Below are positions 38,461 through 48,333 of a stretch of 54,133 nt of DNA, piece by piece; within the stretch, counting starts at the first letter, position 1; each line of letters begins with the position of its first letter. Both the position numbers and the translations under genes were made by a program. A model generated the notes under the pieces. The model saw only the letters and a program-made list of their open reading frames with translations. It had not been told where the DNA came from and did no database searches. This DNA comes from Xenorhabdus griffiniae. Its GTDB lineage: Bacteria; Pseudomonadota; Gammaproteobacteria; Enterobacterales; Enterobacteriaceae. The stretch is from NCBI RefSeq assembly GCF_001028135.1, contig NZ_LDNM01000037.1:1-54133 (forward strand), in the 5' to 3' direction.

Positions 38461-38709
38461 TATCTAATACATGACTCATGGTACTACGAGTGTGTAGCCG
38501 CATTCACCTCAAACCCCTATTTGTAGGTAGTCATAGATTCACCCTTCTTTTACTGTAGGTGATGAATTCTGATATGCTTTGCAAAATATTTTGTTCTCAT
38601 GTTTTCTTGTGTGTGCGTTTTTGTGTGGTGAACGGTATATCAATCGGGGTATCACTTTGGGTAAAACGCCACATGGTTTATTTAAATTTTTAATTAAAAA
38701 CATATATTT
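38461..38709. other. Intergenic region upstream of hpt
   Basis: No gene is recognised here. In E. coli the space between yacC and hpt holds cueO and gcd; neither is present. The last ~100 bases should hold the hpt promoter. Confidence 0.6.
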
Positions 38710-39255
38710 ATGAGTGAATTAAAACATATTGTAGAAGTAATGATCTCCGAACAAGAGGTTAAGCAACGTATTGCTGAGTTAGGGCAGCAGATTACAGAAC
38801 ACTATCGTAACAGCGATCGTGAATTAGTGTTGATTGGCTTGTTAAGAGGGTCGTTTATCTTTATGGCCGATCTATGCCGTGAAATTCAGGTTCCCCACGA
38901 AGTGGATTTTATGACTGCATCCAGCTATGGCAATGAGATGAGTTCTACCCGCGATGTGAAAATCCTCAAGGATCTGGATGAAGACATTCGTGGTAAAGAT
39001 GTGCTGATCGTTGAAGATATTATCGACTCAGGCAATACACTGAACAAAATCCGCGAGATTCTGGCGCTGCGTGAGCCTCATTCACTGGCGATTTGTACTT
39101 TATTGAACAAACCCTCTCGCCGCGAAGTCGATGTGCCAGTTGAGTGGATGGGTTATTCAATCGAAGATAAATTTGTCGTCGGTTACGGCATTGACTATGC
39201 ACAGCGTTATCGCCATCTGCCTTATATCGGACATGTCATCTTGCTGGAAGATTAA
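38710..39255 (+). CDS. hpt: Hypoxanthine phosphoribosyltransferase
   Basis: This 181-residue purine salvage enzyme converts hypoxanthine (and guanine, more weakly) with PRPP to IMP/GMP. The PRPP-binding motif [13 protein letters not shown] is near residue 98. [36 protein letters not shown] and [19 protein letters not shown] are family signatures. Length is close to E. coli Hpt (178). It is convergent with can, as in E. coli. Confidence 0.97.
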   Translation: MSELKHIVEVMISEQEVKQRIAELGQQITEHYRNSDRELVLIGLLRGSFIFMADLCREIQVPHEVDFMTASSYGNEMSSTRDVKILKDLDEDIRGKDVLIVEDIIDSGNTLNKIREILALREPHSLAICTLLNKPSRREVDVPVEWMGYSIEDKFVVGYGIDYAQRYRHLPYIGHVILLED

Positions 39256-39286
39256 TTTTTGCAATCAGCAAAAATAATCAATTTGG

Positions 39287-39391
39287 TATATACCAATCCA
39301 ACTGCAAGATGCGTGTTATATTTCCCCGCGCAACGGGGAAATATAAGGCCTCGCGTCGTCTTGCGGATGGCAGCTTGAAATTTATCGGGTA
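39287..39391. repeat. Palindromic intergenic repeat, copy 5
   Basis: This is a full copy in copy 3/4 orientation. It begins TATATACCAATCCAACTGCA, has the central ATTTCCCCGCGCAACGGGGA and ends GCAGCTTGAAATTTATCGGG. It lies between the hpt stop and the hpt/can terminator. Confidence 0.92.
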
Positions 39392-39395
39392 GAAG

Positions 39396-39428
39396 CAAAT
39401 GGCAGCTTTGGGGCTGCCATTTGTTTTT
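39396..39428. terminator. Terminator between hpt and can
   Basis: CAAATGGCAGC (39396-39406) and GCTGCCATTTG (39413-39423) form a perfect 11-bp stem with a 6-base loop, followed by TTTTT on the hpt side. Confidence 0.88.
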
Positions 39429-39454
39429 CTAATAATAGATTGCCTTTCGGGTTA

Positions 39455-40108
39455 CTATTTTGTCTGAGATAACTTGGAAATAGCCTGACGGTAATTAAGT
39501 TCCAATTTTTCACGGCTGTCAGCGGTAATATCCAGATCATGTAATTCACCATCCTTCAAACCATATACCCAACCGTGGATCATCACTTTCTGCCCGCGTT
39601 TCCATGCAGATTGCATAATGGTTGAGTGGCCAAGGTTGTAAACCTGTTCAATGACATTCAACTCACACAGGAGATTCAGCCTGTCGTTAGGCGGTAACTC
39701 ACCCAGCATGGAACTGTGTTTGTACCACAAATCACGGATATGGAGCAGCCAGTTGTTGATTAAGCCCAATTCAGTGCCATCCACAGCCGCTTCAATGCCA
39801 CCGCAACCGTAGTGACCACAGATGATGATGTGCTCAACCTGCAAAACATCAACGGCATATTGTACAACAGACAGACAGTTTAAATCGGTATGGATAACAA
39901 GGTTAGCGACGTTTCTGTGTACAAAAAGATCGCCAGGGGCTGCATCAATCAGCTTTTCGGCAGGTACTCGGCTATCAGAGCAGCCTATCCACAGAAAATG
40001 GGGTTTTTGTGCTTTTGATAATTCTTTGAAGAACAGGGGGGTTTCTTCGTTTACGGACTTTGACCACTGTTTGTTCCTGGCAAACAGCTCTTCAATTTTT
40101 CTCATCAT
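39455..40108 (-). CDS. can: Beta-carbonic anhydrase Can
   Basis: This 217-residue zinc enzyme interconverts CO2 and bicarbonate, needed for growth in air. Zinc ligands are visible as Cys43 and Asp45 in [10 protein letters not shown] and as His and Cys in [10 protein letters not shown] near residue 98. HRNVANLV and [11 protein letters not shown] follow. It matches E. coli Can (YadF) rather than CynT. Two adjacent ATG codons (40108, 40105) are possible starts. It is divergent from yadG, as in E. coli. Confidence 0.96.
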   Translation of the reverse strand: MMRKIEELFARNKQWSKSVNEETPLFFKELSKAQKPHFLWIGCSDSRVPAEKLIDAAPGDLFVHRNVANLVIHTDLNCLSVVQYAVDVLQVEHIIICGHYGCGGIEAAVDGTELGLINNWLLHIRDLWYKHSSMLGELPPNDRLNLLCELNVIEQVYNLGHSTIMQSAWKRGQKVMIHGWVYGLKDGELHDLDITADSREKLELNYRQAISKLSQTK

Positions 40109-40293
40109 AACTAATAGCCTAGTAACATTTTTGAGATAGAATCATATACAACATTAATTGAGAATTTAATATTTAATTGAAGTATGTTTTTTTATTGGTC
40201 CCCTATTATTGCGAAGAAATAGGGGGAAAATAATGGCATACTTTCTCTCTTGCAGCAGTCAGAATTAGCAAATAATAAAGGTATTTTTTACTT

Positions 40294-41217
40294 ATGGCTT
40301 ACGCATTGGAATTGACGCAGCTCACGAAAGTCTATGAGAGTAGAGTGAAAGCGCTGCGGGGGATTGATTTGCGTGTAGAAGAAGGTGATTTCTACGCGCT
40401 TTTAGGGCCAAATGGCGCCGGGAAATCGACCACGATAGGGATTATTAGTTCCTTGGTTAATAAAAGTGGGGGGACGGTCAGGGTTTTTGGCTACGATATT
40501 GATACGGATCTCATTAATGCCAAACGGCAGCTTGGCCTTGTTCCACAGGAATTTAATTTCAATCCATTCGAAACAGTGATTCAGATTGTCTTAAACCAGG
40601 CGGGATATTATGGCGTTCCACGCAATCTGGCGCAGGAACGGGCTGAAATCTATCTTACTCAATTGGATCTATGGGAAAAGCGCAACGAGCGTGCCATTCG
40701 TTTATCTGGCGGTATGAAACGGCGTTTAATGATTGCCCGTGCCTTAATGCATCAGCCGAAGTTGTTAATTCTTGATGAACCTACAGCGGGCGTGGATATC
40801 GAACTGCGCCGATCGATGTGGGAATTTTTGAAAGAACTGAATGCGCAGGGAACCACAATCATCTTGACGACCCACTATCTTGAAGAAGCTGAGATGTTGT
40901 GCCGAAACATCGGCATTATCCAACATGGTGAGCTGGTGGAAAACACCAGCATGAAAAACCTGCTCAGTCAACTTGAACGTGAAACATTCTTGCTGGATTT
41001 ATTACCAAAAGAAGCAAAGCCTGTTATTGACGGCTACGATTACCGTCTGATTGATGCAGTCACGCTGGAAGTGGATGTAAAACGCGGGCAGGGATTAAAT
41101 GATGTTTTCTCCCAGCTAAGTAAGCAGGGTATACAAATCAGCAGTATGCGTAACAAAGCGAATCGCCTGGAAGAGTTGTTTGTCGGATTGACCAATAATA
41201 GCCAAGGAGAGAGGTAA
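40294..41217 (+). CDS. yadG: ABC transporter ATP-binding protein YadG
   Basis: This 307-residue ABC ATPase has Walker A GPNGAGKST near residue 39, Q-loop GLVPQEFNFNPFE, signature LSGGMKRRL, Walker B LLILDEPTAGVD and the H-loop TTHYLEEAEMLC. It is very close to E. coli YadG (308). It pairs with YadH as an ABC-2-type exporter; the substrate is not known. Its stop overlaps the yadH start by one base (TAATG). Confidence 0.95.
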   Translation: MAYALELTQLTKVYESRVKALRGIDLRVEEGDFYALLGPNGAGKSTTIGIISSLVNKSGGTVRVFGYDIDTDLINAKRQLGLVPQEFNFNPFETVIQIVLNQAGYYGVPRNLAQERAEIYLTQLDLWEKRNERAIRLSGGMKRRLMIARALMHQPKLLILDEPTAGVDIELRRSMWEFLKELNAQGTTIILTTHYLEEAEMLCRNIGIIQHGELVENTSMKNLLSQLERETFLLDLLPKEAKPVIDGYDYRLIDAVTLEVDVKRGQGLNDVFSQLSKQGIQISSMRNKANRLEELFVGLTNNSQGER

Positions 41218-41987
41218 TGATCCAATTATACTGGGTGGCTCTGAAAACCATTTGGATTAAAGAAGTCACCCGCTTTGGGCGTATTTGGGTACAGACATTA
41301 CTGCCGCCGGTGATCACGATGTCTCTTTATTTCGTTATCTTCGGCAATCTGGTCGGTTCCCGCATTGGCGAAATGGGGGGAGTGGGTTATATGCAATTTA
41401 TTGTGCCTGGGTTGATAATGATGTCAGTGATCACCAACTCTTACGCTAACGTTTCTTCGTCTTTCTTTGGCGCTAAGTTCCAGCGTAGCATTGAAGAAGT
41501 ACTGGTCGCTCCGGTTCCAACCCATATCATTATTGCTGGATTTGTTGGAGGGGGCGTAGCGCGTGGGGTATGCGTTGGCATCCTGGTGACACTGGTTTCC
41601 CTATTGTTCGTACCGCTACAGATACATTCATGGGGAATGGTGGTGATCACTTTGCTGGCCACATCAATCTTATTTTCATTGGCGGGGCTATTGAATGCCA
41701 TTTTTGCGAAAACGTTTGATGATATCAGTATTATTCCAACATTTGTGCTGACCCCGTTAACCTATTTGGGGGGCGTATTCTACTCCCTTACCCTGTTACC
41801 TGCTTTCTGGCAGATAGTGTCAAAACTAAATCCCATCGTCTATATGGTCAGTGGCTTCCGTTATGGTTTTCTCGGTATTATGGATGTTTCTCTGGCGATG
41901 ACGTTAGGTATGCTGGGGCTTTTTATTGTTGGATTCTATCTATTGGCCTGGTATCTGATTGAATCAGGGCGAGGGCTGAGAACTTAA
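41217..41987 (+). CDS. yadH: ABC-2-type permease YadH
   Basis: This 256-residue inner-membrane permease has about six membrane segments. The ABC-2 signature region is GAKFQRSIEEVLVAPVPTHIIIAGFVGGGVARG near residues 82-114, and TPLTYLGGVFYSLTLLP near 180. It is collinear with E. coli YadH and translationally coupled to yadG. In E. coli yadI, yadE and panD follow; here the pan operon comes next in convergent orientation. Confidence 0.94.
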   Translation: MIQLYWVALKTIWIKEVTRFGRIWVQTLLPPVITMSLYFVIFGNLVGSRIGEMGGVGYMQFIVPGLIMMSVITNSYANVSSSFFGAKFQRSIEEVLVAPVPTHIIIAGFVGGGVARGVCVGILVTLVSLLFVPLQIHSWGMVVITLLATSILFSLAGLLNAIFAKTFDDISIIPTFVLTPLTYLGGVFYSLTLLPAFWQIVSKLNPIVYMVSGFRYGFLGIMDVSLAMTLGMLGLFIVGFYLLAWYLIESGRGLRT

Positions 41988-42004
41988 TAGCCAAAAAATT
42001 TAAT

Positions 42005-42029
42005 ACTCCGCCGTTGATTGCGGCGGAGT
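42005..42029. terminator. Terminator between yadH and panC
   Basis: ACTCCGCCG (42005-42013) and CGGCGGAGT (42021-42029) form a perfect 9-bp stem with a 7-base loop. The T-rich tail (ATTAAATTTTTT) is on the minus strand, so it mainly ends the pan operon. Confidence 0.82.
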
Positions 42030-42058
42030 GACGGTATGCACATATCCCACAATTAAAA

Positions 42059-42916
42059 TCAGTCAGCCAAATCAACTTGCTGATTATCAATCAGCCGGGT
42101 TTGCCCTAACCATGCCGCCATTAGAATTACGGCTTTTTTACTTTGTGCCGTTAATGGCATCAGGTTTTCTGCATCACGAATAAATAACTCATCCGGCATA
42201 AAGCCTTCTTCCCGCAAATGTGCAGATGCCAGCTCAATGAGTCGTTCAGTATCGCGTTCACCATTTTTCAGCTTTTCTGCCATACATTGCATAACTTTAT
42301 TCAGCAAAGGCGCAAATTTTTTCTCTTCAGCGGATAGAAGGCTATTACGTGAGCTGAGTGCCAATCCAGTTTTATCACGGACAATCGGCACGGAAACCAA
42401 GGTAATATCGTAAGCCATATCTGCAATCATCTTGCGGATAATCTGTAATTGCTGGAAATCTTTTTCGCCGAAATAAACCAGATCGGGCTGGATCAGGTTA
42501 AACAATTTGCTGACAACGGTAGTGACGCCCCGGAAATGTCCTGGTCGGCTGGCACCTTCAAGAATATGGGAGAGTTCGGGGACTTCGACAAAAGTTTGGT
42601 TGCCGTTTAAACCATGTGGGTACATCTCGTTAGCATTAGGGGCGAATATCAACTCGACATTGCGGCGGCTTAGTTTTTCGCAATCTTCCTGCAAGGTTCG
42701 AGGATAATTGACCAGATCGTCTTCTCGATCAAATTGCATCGGATTGACGAAGATACTGACGATAACAACGTCAGCCTGTGCTTTGGCAGTATCAACTAAC
42801 GCCATATGACCATCATGCAGGTTTCCCATCGTAGGGACGAAAGCAATACGTTTGCCCGCCTGACGCCAGCGCCGGATTTCTCGGCGTAAAATGGGGATCG
42901 TTTCTATGATCAGCAT
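42059..42916 (-). CDS. panC: Pantothenate synthetase PanC
   Basis: This 285-residue ligase joins pantoate and beta-alanine to pantothenate using ATP. Motifs are [10 protein letters not shown] near residue 28 (HIGH-like nucleotide site), [21 protein letters not shown] near 55, [21 protein letters not shown] near 118, [10 protein letters not shown] and [11 protein letters not shown]. It lies 39 bases after panB. panD, which makes beta-alanine and follows panC in E. coli, is not in the window. Confidence 0.97.
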   Translation of the reverse strand: MLIIETIPILRREIRRWRQAGKRIAFVPTMGNLHDGHMALVDTAKAQADVVIVSIFVNPMQFDREDDLVNYPRTLQEDCEKLSRRNVELIFAPNANEMYPHGLNGNQTFVEVPELSHILEGASRPGHFRGVTTVVSKLFNLIQPDLVYFGEKDFQQLQIIRKMIADMAYDITLVSVPIVRDKTGLALSSRNSLLSAEEKKFAPLLNKVMQCMAEKLKNGERDTERLIELASAHLREEGFMPDELFIRDAENLMPLTAQSKKAVILMAAWLGQTRLIDNQQVDLAD

Positions 42917-42955
42917 TGCTGTACTCCTTTAATTAGTCGTCATGCTGGAGAATAT

Positions 42956-43747
42956 TCAGTTGAACGAGTGTGCCGGGTCGGGATAGGTGCCGCTTTCTAC
43001 TTGTTCAATGTACAGGCGAATGGCATCCCTCATATTGCCAGCTTCATTGAGGAAATCTTTAGCAAATTTAGGTGGTTTTGCGGTAATGCCCAAGGCATCA
43101 TGCATCACCAGAATTTGACCGTCAGTCATATTGCCCGCCCCAATGCCAATAACCGGAATGTCCAGTGCTTCAGTAATACGCTGCGCCAGTGCAGTCGGAA
43201 CACATTCTAGCACCAGGAGTTGCATACCTGCTTTTTCTAAGGCAATCGCATCGTCAAATAACTTTTGGGCTGAGGTATCATCGCGGCCCTGAACTTTATA
43301 GCCACCGAGGACATTGACGGATTGTGGTGTCAAACCTAAATGACCGCAAACGGGGACGGCTCGTTCGGTCAGCATTTTGACGGTATCACATAGCCAATCT
43401 CCGCCTTCAATTTTGACCATATTGGCACCAGAACGCATGAGTGCCGCCGCATTACCAAAACTTTGTTCGGGGGTTGCGTAGCTCATGAAAGGCATATCTG
43501 CGATGAGAAAAGCATGAGAGGCACCAGCACGAACACTTCGGGTGTGGTAAGCGATATCTTCAACGGTAACGGGCAGGGTAGAGTCAAATCCCTGTATAGT
43601 CATGCCGAGTGAATCACCAATGAGCATGACGTTAATACCTTGTCCGGCGAAAAGGTGGGCGAAACTGGCATCGTAAGCGGTGATGGTTGCAAATTTGCGC
43701 TTTTCTTTTTTTAACTGACTGAGATCAGCCAGGGTGGTTGATTTCAT
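42956..43747 (-). CDS. panB: 3-methyl-2-oxobutanoate hydroxymethyltransferase PanB
   Basis: This 263-residue enzyme adds a hydroxymethyl group from 5,10-methylene-THF to ketoisovalerate, the first step to pantothenate. [32 protein letters not shown] and [22 protein letters not shown] are family blocks; the catalytic Glu is in LECVP near residue 180. The ATG at 43747 is chosen over ATG 43750 and over an upstream frame start because AGGAG is then six bases away and MKSTTL aligns with E. coli MKPTTI. Confidence 0.96.
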   Translation of the reverse strand: MKSTTLADLSQLKKEKRKFATITAYDASFAHLFAGQGINVMLIGDSLGMTIQGFDSTLPVTVEDIAYHTRSVRAGASHAFLIADMPFMSYATPEQSFGNAAALMRSGANMVKIEGGDWLCDTVKMLTERAVPVCGHLGLTPQSVNVLGGYKVQGRDDTSAQKLFDDAIALEKAGMQLLVLECVPTALAQRITEALDIPVIGIGAGNMTDGQILVMHDALGITAKPPKFAKDFLNEAGNMRDAIRLYIEQVESGTYPDPAHSFN

Positions 43748-43779
43748 CATTCTCTCCTGAATAGTGATACCCTCTATTT

Positions 43780-44262
43780 TTATAACCAAAGCGTCAGGTC
43801 ATTTTCTGGCACTTTTTTTAATTGCGCTGTCAGGGTTTCTCCATCGGGAAACACAAGGTCAGGTGCAATTTCTGCCAGTGGATAAAGCATGAATTCACGC
43901 TGTTTTAACCCATAGTGGGGAACTGTCAAGCGTTCGGTGTTGATGATGTGATTACCAAACAACATGATATCCAAATCGAGCGTTCTCGGTCCCCAGCGTT
44001 CGTCTTTACGAACGCGTCCTTGTTCCCGTTCGATCGCTTGGGTGTGATCAAGCAATGTTTCTGGTGATAACCGCGTTTCCAATGCGACGGCTAGGTTGAG
44101 GTAATCTGGTTGATCCTGTGGTCCCATTGGTTTGGTTCGGTAAAAAGAGGATCGAACAATGAAAGTGGTATCAGGGATCTTTTTCAGGGCAGCAAGCGCG
44201 TTATTGACTTGCTGCAAAGGTTCGGCCAGATTGCTGCCAATGGCAATATAGACGCGAGTCAT
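43780..44262 (-). CDS. folK: 2-amino-4-hydroxy-6-hydroxymethyldihydropteridine pyrophosphokinase FolK
   Basis: This 160-residue enzyme of folate synthesis transfers pyrophosphate from ATP to the pterin. [12 protein letters not shown] at the start, [19 protein letters not shown] near 45, [19 protein letters not shown] near 85 (catalytic Arg and Asp residues) and [18 protein letters not shown] are conserved. The start is ATG 44262, two bases after the pcnB stop, with AGGAATAACGG upstream inside pcnB. It lies between pcnB and panB, as in E. coli. Confidence 0.96.
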   Translation of the reverse strand: MTRVYIAIGSNLAEPLQQVNNALAALKKIPDTTFIVRSSFYRTKPMGPQDQPDYLNLAVALETRLSPETLLDHTQAIEREQGRVRKDERWGPRTLDLDIMLFGNHIINTERLTVPHYGLKQREFMLYPLAEIAPDLVFPDGETLTAQLKKVPENDLTLWL

Positions 44263-44263
44263 A

Positions 44264-45811
44264 TTAACCGTTATTCCTGTGATGGCGAGTGCGTCCAACA
44301 CGACGGGGGCGTGTCCGGCGGCGAATGGGTTCGTTGCCCAGATCAGATATCATTTCGCGCTGTTGTGGTGATGTTGACTGTTGGAATTCAGTCCACCAAT
44401 GTACCAGTTCTTTCAGGTCATGGCGTGGCTCAATGCTGGCGCGCAATTCCAGTAAGTCATACGCCGCACGGAACTTCGGATGTTCCATTAACTTATTTGC
44501 TCGTTTTCCCTGACGGCGTGGCAAACGAAGCTGGAGTAACCAGATATCGCGCATGGTGGTGGTATAACGTTTCGGGATCGCAATGGAACGACACTGTTCA
44601 TCAAGAATATCATTCATTGCTAACGCAAAGGCGTCGTAATACTGTAATCCACCTTCCTGTGTCAGCTTTTCCGCATGTTCAATCAAGGGATACCATAGCA
44701 TGGCCGCAAATAAGAAAGCGGGATTCACTCTCTTGTCACTTTGTAAGCGAAAATCGGTATTTTTCAGCACTTGTACTAACAGCTTTTCCATTGACGAATC
44801 ACCACGTTGGGTGAAACCCGGTTGAATAAGTGGAAACAATGACTGGAACAGGTGATATTCGCGCAGCAGTTTATAAGTCCTGTAACCCTGTCCTGTCTGT
44901 AACAGTTTCAGCGATTCTTCGAACAGACGTGCCGCTGGAATATCCTTCAACAGAAATGCCAGGCGCGGGATAGGTTCAGCGGTAGCTGGCTCGACAGTCA
45001 TACCCAGTTTGCTGGCAAAACGGACAGCCCGCAGCATACGCACGGGGTCTTCCCGATAGCGCGTTTCAGGATCACCAATCAGGCGAATGATACCTGCGTT
45101 CAGATCGGCCATGCCCCCGACGTAATCCCGCAGTGAGAAATCTTCAATGCCATAATAGAGGCTATTGATTGTGAAATCACGACGAACGGCATCTTCTTCT
45201 ACTGAACCAAAAATATTATCCCGCAGTAACATGCCGCTTTGAGCTTTATGTGACTGGTTCCGGTCATTGCTTTCAATTTGATCATGTGGCCCGCGGAAGG
45301 TGGCAACTTCAATCACATCAGGGCCAAACATGATATGGGCAAGGCGAAAGCGACGTCCGACAAGGCGACAGTTACGGAACAGTTGACGAACTTGTTCAGG
45401 TGTAGCATTGGTGGCTATATCAAAATCTTTGGGTTTTTTGTGCAGCAGCAGATCACGAACTCCACCACCGACCAGATAAGCTTCAAAACCTGATTTATTT
45501 AGGCGATACAGAACTTTCAAGGCATTATCACTGATGTCCTTGCGTGAAATTGGGTGCTGGTCGCGTGGGATCACCGTGATCGGAGAGTCCGAACGTATTG
45601 CCTTTACGGGTTTTTTCTTCATTTTGTCGTTTTCGGCATGTGATGAAGATGAATGATTCCCTCTGCTACGTTTACGCAGAGGACTGCTCTCTGTTTGAGC
45701 AGAATGGTCAGATACGGTGACTGGCCTTTCACTGACTGCCGGTGCGTCGCGCTTTGTTCTGTGATCGCGGATTAATAAATTACGACAGAAAGTTGCTACT
45801 CGGTTAAAAAT
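44264..45811 (-). CDS. pcnB: Poly(A) polymerase I PcnB, with likely AUU start
   Basis: This enzyme adds 3' poly(A) tails that speed RNA decay. The nucleotidyltransferase core has [47 protein letters not shown] and the RNA/ATP motif [16 protein letters not shown]. The C-terminus is Arg-rich. The best start is ATT at 45811, preceded by GAGGTG four bases away, giving (I/M)[10 protein letters not shown], aligned with E. coli MFTRVANFCRK, which is known to begin at AUU. No ATG is near; a TTG at 45859 has no good ribosome site. At 515 residues it is longer than E. coli, owing to a Ser/Lys/Arg-rich insert at about residues 20-75. Confidence 0.93.
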   Translation of the reverse strand: MFNRVATFCRNLLIRDHRTKRDAPAVSERPVTVSDHSAQTESSPLRKRSRGNHSSSSHAENDKMKKKPVKAIRSDSPITVIPRDQHPISRKDISDNALKVLYRLNKSGFEAYLVGGGVRDLLLHKKPKDFDIATNATPEQVRQLFRNCRLVGRRFRLAHIMFGPDVIEVATFRGPHDQIESNDRNQSHKAQSGMLLRDNIFGSVEEDAVRRDFTINSLYYGIEDFSLRDYVGGMADLNAGIIRLIGDPETRYREDPVRMLRAVRFASKLGMTVEPATAEPIPRLAFLLKDIPAARLFEESLKLLQTGQGYRTYKLLREYHLFQSLFPLIQPGFTQRGDSSMEKLLVQVLKNTDFRLQSDKRVNPAFLFAAMLWYPLIEHAEKLTQEGGLQYYDAFALAMNDILDEQCRSIAIPKRYTTTMRDIWLLQLRLPRRQGKRANKLMEHPKFRAAYDLLELRASIEPRHDLKELVHWWTEFQQSTSPQQREMISDLGNEPIRRRTRPRRVGRTRHHRNNG

Positions 45812-45926
45812 GGTACACCTCGGTAGTGACTGATCAATTAAAACAAAAACAGCCGCCAATCATAACTTACTGGACATTTTTTGAGAATGCTTACAGTACC
45901 AATAGAAAGACTTTATTTAACTTAGT

Positions 45927-46811
45927 CTATTCACTAGGTTTTTTTGGCGGAACCGCGTTTATATTCCAACCGACGATAGCTTGCTGTAGCAGTTGATCTG
46001 TGGTGAGATCCTGCCAGCCTGCAATAGTGGGCTGATTCAGAAATGATAACGCATCAATAAGCAATGGTCTTGGGTCGCTCAATGGGATCGGCTGGGCATG
46101 ATTTTGCTTAGAAAGTTTATTTCCCTCTTTATTTAGCACGAGAGGTAAATGCACATAATCTGGTGTTGCAAAATTCAAATGCTGATACAGAGATAGCTGG
46201 CGAACCGTGGGATCAATTAAATCAGCTCCTCTGACAATTTCAGTGACACCTTGAGAGTTATCATCAATAACAACGACAAGATTATAGGCAAATAAACCGT
46301 CTTTGCGATAAATAATAAAATCTTCCTCAGCCATTTTCGTAGGCACGGTGATATGGCCTTGCCATTTATCGTAAAAACCATAAACCGGATGGCGTTGTTT
46401 TAGACGAATGGCAGCGTTGTGAGCGGGCAGAGACAAATGTCGGCAGTGGCCATGATAAAAGCCGCCCAGTTGTTGAATGTGTTGGCGGGTGCAGGTGCAG
46501 TAATAGCTATCACCTTGCTGTTTTAATTGATCGAGGATGGCACGGTAAGCGTCATGACGCTGGGATTGATAGAGTACTTCACCATCCCAGTAAAGACCAT
46601 AATGCTCAAGAGCTTGCAATATCCGCGTGGCGGCTCCGGGAATTTCCCGTGGGGGATCAATATCATCAATACGCATCAGCCATTTCCCGTGACAGGCACG
46701 GGCTTGCAGATAACTGCCCAATGCAGTCACCAAAGAACCAAAATGGAGATCGCCGGAAGGAGATGGCGCAAAACGGCCAATATATAACGAGGGATGTCTG
46801 GATTGAGTCAT
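45927..46811 (-). CDS. gluQ: Glutamyl-Q tRNA(Asp) synthetase
   Basis: This 294-residue paralogue of the glutamyl-tRNA synthetase catalytic core attaches Glu to queuosine in tRNA-Asp. The HIGH-like motif is PSGDLHFGS near residue 17, the zinc site is CTC...GHC (near 105-125), and the KMSKS-like loop is KLSKQNHA near 235. No anticodon-binding domain is present, as expected. It follows dksA, as in E. coli. Its substrate modification depends on the queE/queD pathway and its tRNA is tRNA-Asp, both encoded at the left of this window. Confidence 0.95.
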   Translation of the reverse strand: MTQSRHPSLYIGRFAPSPSGDLHFGSLVTALGSYLQARACHGKWLMRIDDIDPPREIPGAATRILQALEHYGLYWDGEVLYQSQRHDAYRAILDQLKQQGDSYYCTCTRQHIQQLGGFYHGHCRHLSLPAHNAAIRLKQRHPVYGFYDKWQGHITVPTKMAEEDFIIYRKDGLFAYNLVVVIDDNSQGVTEIVRGADLIDPTVRQLSLYQHLNFATPDYVHLPLVLNKEGNKLSKQNHAQPIPLSDPRPLLIDALSFLNQPTIAGWQDLTTDQLLQQAIVGWNINAVPPKKPSE

Positions 46812-46832
46812 CGTCGATTCAACATAGGGGCA

Positions 46833-46853
46833 TACGGCGCATTTAGCGCCGTA
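46833..46853 (-). terminator. Hairpin between dksA and gluQ
   Basis: TACGGCGC (46833-46840) and GCGCCGTA (46846-46853) form a perfect 8-bp GC-rich stem with a 5-base loop between the dksA stop and the gluQ start. There is no T-run, so it may be a partial terminator or an mRNA-stability hairpin. Confidence 0.5.
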
Positions 46854-46867
46854 CTTAACCCTATTGG

Positions 46868-47323
46868 TTAGCCAGCCATTTGTTTTTCACGAATTTCGGC
46901 CAACGTCTTGCAGTCAATACATAAATCGGCTGTTGGCCGAGCCTCTAAACGGCGGATGCCGATTTCAATCCCACAGGCTTCACAATAGCCAAAGTCTTCT
47001 TCTTCGACCTTTTTCAGCGTTTTTTCGATCTTTTTGATCAACTTACGCTCACGATCCCGATTACGTAATTCAAGACTGAACTCTTCTTCTTGCGCCGCAC
47101 GGTCAACTGGATCAGGGAAGTTTGCTGCCTCATCTTGCATATGAGATACAGTACGGTCTACTTCATCCCTGAGTTGATTGCGCCATGCTTCCAGAATCAG
47201 CCTGAAATGCTTTAACTGGGCATCGTTCATGTATTCTTCGCCTGGCTTTTCCTGGTAAGGTTCTACCCCAGCGATGGCGAGAATGCTCAAGGACGAGGTT
47301 TTACGTTTTTGCCCTTCTTGCAT
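46868..47323 (-). CDS. dksA: RNA polymerase-binding transcription factor DksA
   Basis: This 151-residue cofactor of ppGpp binds the RNA polymerase secondary channel. A coiled coil (about 33-108) carries the tip acidic pair in [14 protein letters not shown]. The C4 zinc finger is CEACG...CIDC near residues 114-138, and a C-terminal helix follows. It is almost identical to E. coli DksA and the same length. It is flanked by sfsA upstream and gluQ downstream, as in E. coli. Confidence 0.98.
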   Translation of the reverse strand: MQEGQKRKTSSLSILAIAGVEPYQEKPGEEYMNDAQLKHFRLILEAWRNQLRDEVDRTVSHMQDEAANFPDPVDRAAQEEEFSLELRNRDRERKLIKKIEKTLKKVEEEDFGYCEACGIEIGIRRLEARPTADLCIDCKTLAEIREKQMAG

Positions 47324-47519
47324 AATGCTTCTCCTTACACACGCACTATCAAACGACCCCCCGATAAGAGGGGGAAAAAAAATAGGCCGCTATAAATAGC
47401 AGATGACTGCGAGGTTGGCAATTGTTCCTGCCATTAGTTTTGCAATGGTGTGAAGGCAGGCATGTTTACTGCCTAAATATGTTGCAAAACCCCTCTTGTC
47501 CGTATGATTTGTTTACAAA

Positions 47520-48230
47520 TTATCCCATTGATACGAAAGGTAATTTGTCACTTATAACCATCCCGTTTTCTGTCATGCTGGCCTTATAACAGATTACTTC
47601 GACCCCTGATTGGCATGCTTGTTCCAAAAGAAAAGCATAATCATGGTCAATATGTTTTGCTGCTGCAACCTGGCTGATCCCAGAATGTAAAACAGCAAAT
47701 AACAAAACAGCCCGCTGGCCTTGTTGTGCTATCAATGATAGCTCACGTAAATGTTTTTGCCCTCGAATTGTGACCGCATCAGGAAAATATCCATAATTTT
47801 CTTGTAACAATGTGACTGACTTGACTTCAATATAGCAGCTAACTTTTTGTTTTGATTGTAACAATACATCTATGCGACTTTTCTCTTTGCCATAGCCAAC
47901 TTCACGACGCATGTGCTCATATCCAGATAATTCCGAGATAATATTTTTTTCAATAGCTTGATAGGCCAGGGCATTGGCTCTGAGGGTATTGACACAAATC
48001 CAGTGACCATCCTGGGTTTGCGTGAGTTCCCAGCTATTGGGGTACTTGCGTTTGGGATTATCGGATGTGGAATACCACACGGTATCCCCTGGCGTGGCAC
48101 ATCCTGTCATGGCACCCGTATTGGCACAATGTATAGTGAGTATTTCTCCTTCTGGCGTGAGGACATCCGCAAGAAAGCGTTTATAACGGCGGATTAAGGT
48201 AGCCGGTTTCAGGGGAGGTGAAAATTCCAT
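47520..48230 (-). CDS. sfsA: Sugar fermentation stimulation protein SfsA
   Basis: This 236-residue member of the SfsA family has RYKRFLADV near the start, [21 protein letters not shown] near 35-55 and [18 protein letters not shown] near 118-142, a nuclease-like Asp/Glu/Lys pattern. [11 protein letters not shown] follows near 180. E. coli SfsA binds DNA non-specifically and affects maltose metabolism; a nuclease role is inferred from the fold. It is divergent from hrpB by ~100 bp, as in E. coli. Confidence 0.93.
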   Translation of the reverse strand: MEFSPPLKPATLIRRYKRFLADVLTPEGEILTIHCANTGAMTGCATPGDTVWYSTSDNPKRKYPNSWELTQTQDGHWICVNTLRANALAYQAIEKNIISELSGYEHMRREVGYGKEKSRIDVLLQSKQKVSCYIEVKSVTLLQENYGYFPDAVTIRGQKHLRELSLIAQQGQRAVLLFAVLHSGISQVAAAKHIDHDYAFLLEQACQSGVEVICYKASMTENGMVISDKLPFVSMG

Positions 48231-48333
48231 AAACTTTCCTTCATAACCCGTGGGCGAATGAAATCAAAGGCGCTAATGCTACAATGGCATCCACTGAAAG
48301 TTAATTCATTATGGTGATCCTTTGTTATTGCCC

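Noticed and set aside
39287-39391. CRISPR or phage attachment site at the repeats
   Set aside because: The copies are dispersed kilobases apart with no spacer pattern, no cas genes and no integrase or tRNA beside them.
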